A DNA stretch of 64,000 bases from Lineus longissimus (taxonomy: Eukaryota; Nemertea; Pilidiophora; Heteronemertea; Lineidae). Location of the stretch: NCBI RefSeq assembly GCF_910592395.1, contig NC_088319.1, forward strand, positions 4,896,001 through 4,960,000, written 5' to 3'. Positions 45,336 to 57,400 of this stretch are shown here, piece by piece (positions within the stretch are counted from its first letter, which is position 1; every line of letters starts with the position of its first letter). The notes beneath the pieces are model-generated. The model was not told where the DNA came from. It saw only the letters and a program-made list of their open reading frames with translations, and did no database searches. The position numbers and the translations under genes are program-made.

Positions 45336-48300
45336 TTATTTTATCAATTTCAAAATTTTCCATAAAAAGGCACCCACGATATTACAAATATTTGTATCAT
45401 TCCCCAGTAAACAATAGTTAAAAATCTGTTGACTCCCAAACTCCCGAAATATACCATTAATTAAATTCAATTCTTCTAGGGCTTGAAAACGTATTGCCTT
45501 CAGATCAGGCTGAACACATTCCATAATGACATGATACTCAGACCCGATCTCACCTGAGTTACACAAAGAACATAGCCTTCTTTCCCTCGGGATATTTTTT
45601 CTTCTCCCAGACTTAATATCAAAATCATGATCAGAAAGACGGACCTTAGAAATAGCTCTTCTAAACAGAGTGTTAACCAATGAGTCTAAATACCGTTCTC
45701 TTCCAAAGTTGACCTTCAGAGAAGAATACAACTCCAGCTTACTTTTGCTTTTAAGTTCATCCATCAAAGCACACTCTAACAACTCCCTAATCTTCACCCT
45801 TATTTTCCCCACAAATGACTTATTTACAGAATCTAAATCTATATCTACCAAGTCAATTCCTATCAACTTCAGTAAAACAGCTGGGAAGTCGAAATAGCTG
45901 GAGATGCCAACTTGCAAGTTCTTAAACTCTGCTCTCATAGCTAATTGAGCTAACTCATTATTCATAGATATATAATATGATTTATAAAATTTAAGACCGA
46001 TATAAAAATAGCATAAGATAAAGGAAGACGCCCCACCTCAGCCAGAACGGCAGCATTACACGTTTGGTGCCGAACTCCCAAGATTGACTTACAAAATTTC
46101 ACATGCACCAATTCATGATCAAAACGTCCACAAAATACCTGTTTTCTGATGTGAGTAACTGTAGGCTTACGAAAAACATAAGCACCCCATACCTCAGAAC
46201 CATACAAAAGTTGTGGTTTTATAAGAGAATCGAATAAACTGAGCAGAGTCTTTACTTGAGTACCCTGGTAAATATTAAAATGTTTATTCAACTGGTAAAC
46301 TGCCTGCTTTGCTTTAATTGTTAATGTCCGCTCTGCTTTCTTAAAAGATCCATTACAAGAGAACATAATACCAAGGTACTTGACAGATTCAACAAACTCA
46401 ATCTGTTCTTCACCAATTCTAAGGGAAAGACCCTTCTTGAACCTTTTATTGAAACATATTGCCTTCGTTTTCGATATATTAACAACCAACCGCCAGCGCT
46501 TGCAAAAAACAGACACTTTATCTAAAGCTCTTTGTAAACCTTTCGAACTCTGAGACAAAATTAAGAGGTCATCCGCAAACAATAAACTGGAAACAATTCT
46601 TCCTTCAAATATTACTGGGTCCGTGTCTGGAGTATTCAAGTAATCTGGTAAGTCATTAATGAATACGTTGAATAATGATGGACTCAAAATACACCCTTGG
46701 CGGAGGCAAATATTCTGTTTGAAAAGATCCGAGAGTCTGTCATCTACTTAAACACAAGAAACAGATTTCTCATAAATATCCCTAATCACTCTTACAAATT
46801 TCCCACTTATTCCACTTTTTAGAAGTTTATAAAACAAGCAATTATGATTTATCCGATCATAAGCTTTTGACAAGTCTACAAAACATGCATATAAAGGACG
46901 ATGCTTTCGCTTAAAACTTTGAACAATAGAAGACAACACGAACATGTGATCAGCAGTTCTAAACTTGGGACGAAAACCAATCTGATTCTCACATAATATT
47001 TGATTTTCTGAGAGGAACACATTTAACCGGTCATTTAGAACCCCTGTAAAAACTTTACTCAAACAGCTTGACACTGTCACTCCCCTATAATTATCTACGT
47101 TAGTAAGGGAACCACCTTTATGAATTGGGGTAACAATGCCCGTCCCCCAAGAGCTAGGATATGATTCACTCTTCAACACAAGATTACAAATTTTGGTAAT
47201 AGCCTCAATAATAGCTTGGGGACTTGATTTTATCATTTCATTCAGAACCATGTCACTACCAGCCGCTTTACCGACTTTCATTTTCTTTACAACCCTTGTC
47301 ACTTCCTCAAGTGTTATCTCACCATCCAGTAACTTACATACTTCATGTGCCCCATCCTCCCTAATCATCTCATCTAATTTAGATGACATATTCCTTAAAA
47401 AACTGTCATCAAAGGACTTGTTCGTAGATTTTGCTAAGTTATTCAATAACCCATTGAAATGATCATACCAAGACGAAATATCATCAATGGGATTCTCTTT
47501 GCGGCATTTTTTCAACTTCCGAATATTAAAGAGACCAATAACCTTTCGGATCAGATGAAGCAATACTTGTCAACTTAACCATTAAGGCATGTTTTCCCTT
47601 TCTATTTTTCTCTTTCACCACTTTCTTAAACTCTTTCTTCTTCTTCATAAACCGACCACGCAATATAGGATCTCTTGGATCTTTACCAAGGGCCTTTCCT
47701 AAAGAAATAACCTCACGCTTCAAGAAGATACATTCTTTATCAAACCCTAATTTATCCTTCTTAATCACTTTCTTTCTTCTCTTCTTTTTTAAAGTCATTT
47801 TAGCTGCAGCCTGTAAAGTGGTAGTTAATTTTTCCACAGCTAAATTACTGTCAGCCATAGAATCACACAAAATTCCCTGAATTTCCTCCTGCAGAAAAGG
47901 CACATTAAGGGCTTGCACAAAATTATATCTATTCAAATTATCCCATACAAAACCATCCAACCTAAGAACATCCCTTCTTGGTACTGTGGAAATACGATCC
48001 CTCTTCAAATAACTCACATTCATAAGTAATGACAAGTACGAGTGATCCGACATGTGGTTTGGTGATGATACATAAAGAGACGAAATGTTTTTAAACACAG
48101 ATTTGTCTGCGATAGCATAATCAACCAAGCTCACTCCAGCATGCGTGTGGCATGACACCTGGCCCAAATAATCCCCACCCACGCGACCATTGACGATTCT
48201 ACACTCATGTAATTTACAAAAGTCAAGTAAATGCCGACCATAAACATTCAATCGAGAATCCCTATTACACCTGGTTCTTAAAGTCTCCCAAACCGGTGTA

Positions 48301-48869
48301 TCCAATAACTGATCGGAAATGGGTGAGAACCTTTGACAATCATCAAAATCGTCCTCCATTCCCGTCCTAGCATTGAAATCACCCATTAGCAAAACACCAC
48401 CTAGCTGACTGTATTTCTGATAACCATCTCCCAACAGGCTGAAAGCATCAAAATCAGGTGATGCTGTGTAAACGATAGACCCCGTTGGTGGTATGTAAAC
48501 AAAACAGATATAGATATCATCCTCAGTACCAAAATGAGTTTTTATCAATTTTAACCAGGCACAGTAAGTTTTAATCTCCAATACCTTCACACCATGTCGA
48601 ACATCTTCACGAACAAAAACAGTGGTGCCACCTGATGACCTGCCTCTACCATCACCACTATACTTTCTCCCAGGCTGCCAAAAGTGAATAAATTCATCTA
48701 CATTTGTTATCTCATCTATTCTAGTGGAACTAACCCACGTCTCTAAGCATGCAAATATATGGAAGTCTTCAATAATATCATAAAATGATGAGTCATTACT
48801 GCACTCAAAAAGGCCATGAACATTCCATGACCCAACCCGTAAAGCTTGAACAGATTGCTTCAAAGGCAT
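45336..48869 (-). pseudogene. LINE ORF2: endonuclease, reverse transcriptase, C-terminal Zn motif
   Basis: 48869-47526: APE-type endonuclease from MPLKQSV, with SWNVHGL, LETWVSS, LLMGDFNART and SDHSYLSL. A one-base frame change near 47545 leads into 47563-46748, the RT fingers and palm (KGGSLTNVDNYRGVTVSS; CFVDLSKAYDRINH). After TAA at 46750-46748 the same frame goes on to 45962 with LRQGCILSPSLFN and the FADD active site (LLFADDLLIL). A second frame change at 45965, where ATG overlaps TGA, leads to the C-terminal part with CSLCNSGEIGSEYHVIMEC, a CCHC-like motif usual in this group. Each lesion is a single event, so the protein is readable throughout but not producible as one chain. Confidence 0.9.
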
Positions 48870-51479
48870 CAACAGATAAATGCGAAAGAGTTTCTCCCAA
48901 GAGAAACTAAGTATTCCATATAATGTTCATAACACAAAGAGTCAAAAGATTGGTCTAAGCTTCCCGACACTAAGCTTTTTCTTCCTAAACAACCTCAACC
49001 TAATATCAAACAGGAAGCTGACTACACTAATAACAAGGCTGGGGCATAGGCGGCATAGGTGGCATGGACGGCATACCAATCCACGGTACTGGGTGTGGCC
49101 TCATCCATGGTGGTGGCATATTCTGATGCTGGTCTGGAAAAAAGAAAGGCGGTGGTGCCATTGGCATAAAACCCTGGCCTGCATGCTGAAACCGATTGTC
49201 AGTTGTTTTCTCTGTATCCAATGGAGCTCTTTCCTTCAGGGGTTCCCTTCGTTCACTGGGGGATTTCACAAACAGCTGTCTCTGTCCCCCCTGCTCAACG
49301 TGGCCACGAAACCCTTCCTCCCTTGGACTCTTGACCGGACTATTGAACTTTATTCCAACTTTGTTCAAACAGTTCTGGAGATTTCGACACATTCGCGTCA
49401 ACCCATCGTCATTCACATGTTTCTTATCCACTAAGTGATTGTGATATATATTGCCATGAGAACAAAAGGTCACGTTTGGAAACTTCGATAATCTCCTCTT
49501 AAGTTCAATGTTAATGTCATTTACTTTGAAATCCTGCCCAGGCAAGAGACCTGACACAATGACTTCTGATCCAGGGAAATCATTACAGCATTTCTGGACA
49601 AACTCAGTTATTATATTCATACCCTCCTGCACATCTGAATCTAAGTCGTTCGTTCCACAACATATGACAATGGAACGGGGGTCCTCGAAATAAGGTCTCT
49701 CCAGGATATGGAGACCGTACTTTGCTGAGAAACATTTGATCACCTTACTTTTCACTCCCGGGCATATTCGATTACGTCCAATCTTTAGGCCGTTAGAACC
49801 AAGGAAAAGCACAACACCATCTGTCAATGATCTCCGCTTCCTAACCGGGGTAAATCCATTCTCCTGGTTGTCACCACTTTCCTCCCCTTTGGCAGCCGAT
49901 GACACTGCCCGGACTTGAGACTTGGGTATGCCTTTCCCAACTGGTGTCTCTGGCGCGGCTCCGAGTTCTGTTTGGGTGTTACTGTTTCTGACCACAGTTT
50001 TAGCGCTCACCCTGGCCTCCAACTTCCTTAGTCCTTTCTCGAGCGCCTCTACTTTACTCACTTCCTTCTCAAATGCGCTCTCGAATGAGTCGAAGGTATC
50101 ATTGACGTCCTTCTCCAAGTGATCGATCCTGTCATTTAAATCATCTTTTACATGTGTCACTTCAGCCCTGAAGCTGTTCTTGGCAGCGACTACCTCATCG
50201 GATAACCGACTTGTAGTCAAGTCCATCTCGTGCCTCACACAGTTCCACTTTTTTTCAAATGTCTCTGCAACTTTTTCCACATGTTTCTTTACTGAGACCT
50301 CAATCTTGTCCTCAAACGACTTTAGTCGAACATCCACGGTGGATAGGTGTGCATCCATCGATGTCCAGCGTTCATCCATTGTAGTTTGAAACACATGAAG
50401 CGTGCCCTGAATAGCCTGAATTGCCTCAGTAATTGACAAGAGTGACTTATCATACACCGAACTTTGCCTCCTCTTCGTCTTCCTAGCCTTAATCACCGTA
50501 CATGGGGCTTTAAGCGTTCCATCAAGGTCCTCCTCCGATTGGTCACCTTCAGCCCAGCTATCCTCTGATAACATTGAGTCCTTACTACCATTAACATTAG
50601 GTTCAGAACTAAACAGCTCGTCACCGATTACCTGAGAGCTTGTCTTTACCTCATCGCGTAACTTTGGAAAAAGTTTAACGAACGTCTCCAAGGCATTCTG
50701 AGCAGTACTCTGCACCAACACCCGTCCGGTACGAAAAATACTCACTGATAACTGGCAGTCTTTATCTAAATCTATAAACATTTGTTCCCCATACGGAATG
50801 TTACGTTTTCCACCTAAATGTTTATCGAAATGCCCATATAAAACCTCTTGCCATCTCAGTGTGTTATGCGTCATGAAAACAATATCACAGGGTGAATACG
50901 TCACCTGCCCTTTAATAATGTCACGACTATAGTCTATAAACATATGATCAGGCTGTTTCCTTATAATTCCATCTCTAAGGGTTTTCCTCCGTTTTGAAGC
51001 AAGCTCGGGGTTAATATCAATTTTTGAAGAGAACTCATCTATTCTAGAAACTAGCAAATCCTTCCTCCCAGTACTCACTGTGGGCTTGTGGTATTCGACT
51101 CGATGACTCGACGACGCGATGACTCGATGACGCGATCAAGTTGGAATCTTTTTAAAGAATATCACTGCCTGGACTGTAATTTATACATAGAATCATAAGT
51201 GGAGGAAAATAAAAAAGAACCGATCATTACCAACCCCTTTCCAGCTGTTTTCACCGTATCTAATCCGACCATTTTTCGTTTCCTACAAGTTCGCATTTTT
51301 GATAAAACCATGCGCCATGTTGCTATGCAAGCTTACCGTCATACAGCTGAATACACCTAAATATAGCTGGTTCAGATCAACCTCCTACCCAGGTTCTTTA
51401 CGAGCAGAAATTCCAATGTTAAAATGACACGCGAGTTCCTGGAGACAAGGTTGGCTCTGGATGTCCGTTCAGCACGGCA

Positions 51480-51682
51480 ATATTAAATGTCCTATACACC
51501 TTTCCAGAATTGGGGCGCTGAGTGTCCGAAATAGTGATGTCATAAGGGGAAACTAGGCCTGTGGTGGAGGGACAAAGGAGATAGTCATGGTTGACCAACA
51601 CACTTGGATGCCTTTAATGACGGACAAGGGGGAAAAAGTTAGTTCCAATGCAAGCCACCAATTTCGGAAAGCATGTATAGGG
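51480..51682 (+). repeat. Dispersed repeat family 2, copy 2
   Basis: Partner of 19380-19572. It has an extra stretch of about 25 bp around 51545-51570. It lies wholly inside the 9-bp-duplication element, so it is either part of that family or nested in it. Confidence 0.9.
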
Positions 51683-51693
51683 GCTGATGTATT

Positions 51694-51720
51694 GGGGGGG
51701 GGGGGGGGGGGGGGGGGGGG
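51694..51720. repeat. Poly(G) tract, 27 G
   Basis: Uninterrupted G run inside the TIR element. Length may be a sequencing artefact. Confidence 0.9.
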
Positions 51721-52340
51721 CAGATGTCAAGGGGCGGAAGAGGGACTGAGTGACTGAGTCTAAAAAACGAATGTTGACAGACTACCACATGACATCTTAC
51801 ATTGGCCACTAGAAGCTTGTTTGTCAATTAAATCTCCGGTCATTTTGCATGCTATGAAACTTCCGCGAGTCCTTTAAATATCAAAATCAATCGCGGGGAC
51901 CAATCTTCAGTGGCCATGGCTGGGGGGAGGGGGGCACATCCTTCTACATACCGTAGCTGGGTATGGGAAGGCCGAGCTAAAACCTCTGCTGTTGCAGCGG
52001 TAGCCCGGACACCAGGATCATGGGATTCCGTATTTTAGCAAAATCCATAGCAACGATCGCGTCATCGAGCCATCGCGTCTTCGAGTCGAATACCACAAGC
52101 CCTCACTGTGGACCCACAGTCTGACTCGTAATGTATATCGGGTCGTATATCATTATTGACCTCTACATTGTGTACATCCCTACATGATCCTATGGAATTA
52201 GCCCTTGTCCTCCTACCTGTACCTGTATCTGTACACAGGTCAGCAGGCTGTACATTGTCCATGCTATTAGCCATGCCTGGCCAACACAGCCAGACTATAG
52301 CTACGAAAAACACTGCCAAATACACATTATTGTCCAAATA

Positions 52341-53304
52341 ATCGGGATAAAAATGGAATTAATCGTATCCTTGGGATCCACTCTTTCATATGATCCAGTT
52401 CAATTCATTTCTTCATACATTTTAAAAGTCAAAACAGAAGAAATTATTGGAGCACCTCTTTTGCATGTATTTGCATGTATTCCATTTAGCGAATTCCATT
52501 TAGCGAATCATTTAGCGAATTTTTAGAAAAATGATAATTCATATATCTCCCTGATCGAATCACTGTCTCAACCCAGCTATGGTCCCAGTTTCTTGAGTTC
52601 GTCCTGTTCCAAGAGAAACTGCCCGGCACAGTAGTAGCCAGGATGCTTCTTCCGACTTCTTAACGGTTTATCTAACTTTTCCTGATTTATCCGACAAAGG
52701 TCCTCCTGAAAGGTTGGATTTCTAGAAAACGTGTGAAAAGTTCCAGTGCTTCCCAAATTAAGGACATTTATAAAGATCGAATGCCTGTGTTTAAGAGAGT
52801 AAATGAGGGGTGTGCCAAACACTCAGAGTGACCTAATGAGTGAGCTAATTAGTATTCACATTGTGGAAACTGCACCCTGATATACTATAATGCGAAACAA
52901 AAGATAGAGGAGACAAGTACATAACCATGTTCATATCACTGCAGCACGCCCTGACGCCGATCACTGTATTGCAGCACTGTTATTGTAATACAGAGTTTTC
53001 CATCACAGGTAAGCGCTGCCATCCAACCCGCGTCACGCCCTGCGGGACTGACCAGTCAAGCAATGCGGCCTGAATACGATTTACAGTCTGAACTGGTGAC
53101 GCAGATTATGACATAGGATTATCAAAGATGCCGATATCCAAGATGGCGGCAATTGATCAATTTCAGTGGCTGAAATTTTTCAATTTCGGCACTCTGTGAG
53201 TTTATTTCGAAGGGTCCTGGATAGGTGCCGATATTTTCTTATGGCTCTTTTGAAATAAAATTATAGCGCATTTGAAGTCAAACATGTAAAAAATAGCCTG
53301 AAAG
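52341..53304. other. Spacer between LINE and duplication copy B
   Basis: May include the LINE 5' UTR. The minus-strand frame 52822-52577 ends in KHPGYYCAGQFLLEQDELKK and stop and has a possible acceptor (CTTTCAG, 52706-52712). It could be a terminal exon or gene fragment; the product is unrecognised. Confidence 0.3.
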
Positions 53305-53807
53305 TTTCAACCAAATTTGTCAAGTGGTAGCGTAAAAAGGACAAGAATCATTGCCCTTCGTGAATGTACACACATACATACTAAAACAATGACTCGTAAC
53401 CATAGTTACTGAATTGTAAACATCCTCTTGGGTCCAATCCTCGAAAATCCAGAGTCAGCCGTATTCTCAACCCCTCGCACACGTTGGGATGCTTGGGTCC
53501 TGAAATAAGATGAAAGAAAAAACAAACATGGTGTAGTCACTGTCCACTATGGTTACAACAGCGCTAGTAGACGACAATAACACATTTGAAAACTCCGACA
53601 GATTCAATAGCGAATAATTCTTGTTCTATTGCACTCGGCGAGGATTTGCTGGAAGGCATTTCTTGATGATAACTTAAGACATCTGCTCGTAGGTTTATGT
53701 TGATGTAGCTGTTTTGAATAAGTAGAAAAAAAGTAGACCTATGCCTAGTTCAGGGTACGAAATGCGTTTATTTCTCCGGTATCTGCCTAAGTTGTTAGGA
53801 TTATTGC

Positions 53808-53809
<2 letters not shown>

Positions 53810-53840
<31 letters not shown>
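53810..53840. repeat. (AAT)n tract at the LINE insertion edge
   Basis: About ten AAT units directly after TGCAT (53805-53809). It is the outer half of the 3' tail of the CR1-like fragment, split by the Tx1 insertion. Confidence 0.85.
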
Positions 53841-54444
53841 GGTATTGGATCAGGATAGTACGGGGAAGAAAGAGCCAATTTAGTTGGTTCGTACTATTCA
53901 TCATTTCCGGTATTATATAGGTGAGTTAGTATGTTAGAAAATGGAAGAGTGCTGAATCAGAAAGGTTCTGATGGAGGCATGGCAAGAAGCCATTATGGAA
54001 AGTGTGCAAGTGAAAAAGGTTTCACACTGTCGAGGTCCTGAAGATGTTAATATTATTGTTAAGGGAGTTTGGAGAATGGGGTCACGGCCGGTTATAGACC
54101 GGCTGCCCAAGGCAGCATTTTTCTGAAAAGATAAAAAGATAAAATATATACATATTATAGAATTTGGAAAGAAATTTATTAATTTTATTGACGGTTTCTA
54201 CTGGTGTCTCTTTTCTAAAAGAAGAAAAAGAAAGATAATTTGTGATTGGGAAAAAATGTTGTTAAAAAAACTGCATGGGAAAGAAAGTTTTTTTTTTTTT
54301 TTTTTAAAAACTACTAATTACTGCATAGGGGGAAAAAAGAACTAGTGAAACGAGGGATCCGTCGCCCACCTGATTGAGAGCTGGGACCCCCTGCTGTCAA
54401 AAAGGAGATATCTTCACTCTAGTGTGGAAGAGATAATTGGCAGA

Positions 54445-57400
54445 CTAAGCGATATCGACAGAGAAGACAAGATCGTCATTGTCATCAATGTCGCAGAATA
54501 CATTAGTATGACACCAGAAGACCAAAAACTTGTTTAGATTGTTTGTGTGACGATAGAAATCGAAATCAGTCCTTATGATGTTCTTGAGATATGATTTGAA
54601 AAGTTTGTGAGAGTCTGTTGGGCCAGTGCCAAAGCTTTTGTTCGAAATGGCTTTATAGGTTGCCGCCTTGGACAGCACAAATATAAGATTGAGGTGCTTT
54701 CTAACAGTCGAAGTGGGTGCAATGAGAAATATGTAATCAGCTTGAGTGAAAACATAGCCTGGGTCAAGACCACTGGTCAGTCGAATTACAAGTGCGCTGA
54801 GAGTATTAATGGACGGGCAGTCTAAGAAAGTATGCTTTAAATCGTCATGAGCATGGCAAAATAAACATCCAGGGGTCCGGGCAAAACCAGCATTATAACG
54901 GAAATCTTGGTTTGCTATCGCACCATGTGAGATACGCCACTGCACGTCACCGTGCTCCTTTGGTATAGGTTGAGTATAAAAAGCGGAGAAAAATGGGTAG
55001 TTTTCAGACAGTAATATATCTTTCCACTTATAACCCGGAAGATTGACATTTTTGTGTGAGTAGTGTATTCTACATAGAGTATTGTAGAAATTCCTGGTAG
55101 ACAAATCCTGAAAGTTAAAAGAATTTTCTGAATCAAAGGGTTCTATGACGCTTAAGGGCGTGCATTTTAGTTCGTCCCCAGGGGGAGTCTCCGGAAGCCG
55201 AATGGCTTCAAGCCAGGTATCTGGAATGGCATTGAGTAGTGCATTGTGCTCTTTGTGCAATAAGCGAAGAGAATGGTTGCTCGCGAGCTGATGGATATCT
55301 TCCACGGCTTTCAGGGAACCATCTGGTTTAAAAAGATCAGAAATAGTGGAGATATGAGCAAGATATAATATTGAATTTGTTGGAGTTTTGTCCGGTAAGA
55401 TGCTAGGGTTGAAAAAGATTGGTTCGCAGAGAATATAATGCTTTGTAGCAACATAGCTCAGTATAGTCAAAAGGGATTGAGAAATGAGGCACTCCCGCAT
55501 GTATTGATTGAGTTTTGTGAGCGGAGGCCAAAACTCCACCGGTGGAACACATAAAAACCACTGAATATCATAATTCAAGGCCAGATATTGTCGGAAAATG
55601 TAACGGCACATTCCAAAAGCGGGATGGTCCGCCTCACTGAAAAGCATGTGTTTGCAGAAGACAAGGCGAAACGACGAGATCTTGGACGCAACATCAACCA
55701 AGCCAAGGCCACCATCATCCGGGTGAAGCGATAATATGCCTTGGTTGACCCAGTGACGCTTGCCATGCCAGAAGGAGTTGATAAAAACATCTTGAATGTC
55801 AGATACGAGTTTCTTGGGAGGCGACAAAATATGAAACTTATGCCACAGCTTCGAGGCTACTAAACAGTTAATAACTAGGACTCGCCCTTTTAGGGAGAGA
55901 AACGGAAAAATGGACTTCCAGCGAATAACTGCACGTTTAACAGATTCTAAGGTATCGTCCCAGTTTTGATATTCGTAGAACGCGCTATTTCCAAGATGGA
56001 TTCCGAGGAACTTGAGCCCATGACTAGTCCAGACGAGATTGAGTGGCGTATCCGCTCTCCCCTTCCAGGCGCCACACCACAGACCCTTTGTTTTTGACAT
56101 ATTTATCTTTGCAGACGAGGCGAGCTCATACAGATCAAGACAATTTGAGAGGATCATAAACTCTGAATTTTTGACTATGAAAACGTCAATGTCATCAGCA
56201 TAACCAGAAAGTTTTTGAAAGTTTTTCCCGTCGACCGAAAAACCGGAGATACCAGGGTTTCCCCTAATGTAATGAAGAAGAGGCTCTATACAAATAGCAT
56301 AGAGTGAACCTGAAAGAGGGCAACCCTGACGAATACCCCTTGCGAATTTGATAGGGCAAGTAAACTCCCCGTTTAGTTTAAGAAGGCACTCAGGGTCCCT
56401 ATAGATAAGTTTGACGCAAGATATAAACTTCTCACCATACCCTAGGGCCGAGAGAATCTTGAAGAGCCAATCGTGATCAACACGATCAAATGCTTTCTCC
56501 TGATCAAGTGAGATTATTGCCAAAGGAATGTTCTGGTCATTAGAAAGGTTGATAGAATCCCGAATCAAAGATAGGTTGTGATATATGGTTCGATTTGGGA
56601 CCGTGTATGTCTGATCTGGGTGAATTACTTCATCCAGGGACTGCCGGAGCCTGTTTGAAAGCACTTTGGTGAAAAGTTTGTAATCAGTACACAACAAAGA
56701 AACTGGGCGCCAGTTTTTGATAAGACCAAGATTTCCAGACTTAGGTAAGAGAGTAATGACAGATCTAGTACAAGACTTGGGAAGTTCATTGTTTTCGACC
56801 GAGTAGATGAACACCTCGAACATATCCCTCCCCAAAGTGTCCCAGAAAGTTCTGTAGAACTCAAAAGGAAGACCATCTATTCCAGGCGTCTTGTTCCGTG
56901 GACTTTCTTTAACTGCCTGAGCGAATTCATTAAAATCAAGGTCTGCATCAAGGGTATCCCTGGATAACTCTGAGAGACGAGGCATATCCTTGAGAAGGAC
57001 ATCCTGGGCTTTTTCATCCGTAGGAGATTTTGTGTATAGTCGTTGGTAAAAGGCTTTGGCAGTTTCCTTGATTTCCAAAGGGTCTCTTGTCATTTCACCG
57101 TTTTCCTTTTCTAAGGATGATAGGGCTCTCTTGCTGCCGTTTCTGCGCTCTAAGTTAAAGAAAAACTTCGTGGGTGAGTTGAGGTGATGCAGGAATTCGA
57201 ACTTGGTCCTAATACAAGCACCCCGGACTTTGCTGGACGTTATTTCTTCAAGCTGTTGCCTTTTTTCAGATAAAAATGCAGCCTCCTCTTCCGAAAGTGA
57301 AGATTGGTTTTCTAGCCTGTCGATGGAGCGTCGTAGATTACATTCAGCGTCCCGGATCAACTTGCTGCGATACGAACAATAATCTTTGGTAATTGCCCTT

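Larger units (their letters stand above)
51083..52101. mobile_element. 1,019-bp TIR element with 9-bp target duplication (Mutator-like?)
   Basis: Terminal inverted repeats begin GGCTTGTGGTATTCGACTCG and run about 55 bp, rich in GATGACTCGA/GACGCGATG sub-repeats. Flanks CTCACTGTG at 51074-51082 and 52102-52110 are identical. A 9-bp duplication plus long TIRs suggests a non-autonomous Mutator-like element; hAT (8 bp) is less likely. It carries a copy of dispersed repeat family 2 (51480-51682) and 27 G (51694-51720). No transposase frame. Confidence 0.85.
49027..52274 (-). pseudogene. LINE ORF1: coiled coil plus SGNH/esterase-like domain, split by an insertion
   Basis: The downstream part 51082-49027 and the upstream part 52274-52111 are separated by a TIR element. 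Taking out the element and one copy of its 9-bp duplication gives 2,220 bp, exactly 740 codons, so the frame is intact. After an N-terminal region comes a long Glu/Lys/Asp-rich coiled coil. Then an SGNH-hydrolase-like region has VVLFLGSNGLKIG (block I, altered from GDS), CCGTNDLDSD (G-x-N-D block) and VDKKHVNDDG (D-x-x-H block). The tail is Pro/Met-rich (PPPWMRPHPVPW). Esterase domains in ORF1 are known from CR1/L2-type LINEs; their role in transposition is unclear. ATG at 52274 is the chosen start. Confidence 0.82.
45140..52340 (-). mobile_element. CR1-group LINE with esterase ORF1, nearly full length, mutated
   Basis: Minus-strand non-LTR retrotransposon lying just after the GPCR copy A gene. 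The 3' end (45155-45190) has the typical AATAAAGTTTATTTG phrase followed by an A-rich tail. ORF2 is at 45336-48869 and ORF1 at 49027-52274, the latter split by a TIR element. The 5' end was not located precisely; coding sequence reaches at least 52274. Lesions in ORF2 are few: one stop and two single-base frame changes. So the copy is recent. Confidence 0.88.

Noticed and set aside
48880-49438. Plus-strand frames over the LINE ORF1/ORF2 junction
   Set aside because: Antisense shadows of the LINE coding regions.
52275-52337. Hydrophobic N terminus as a signal peptide of a host gene
   Set aside because: The frame opens without an ATG and leads directly into LINE ORF1; ATG at 52274 is the more natural start.
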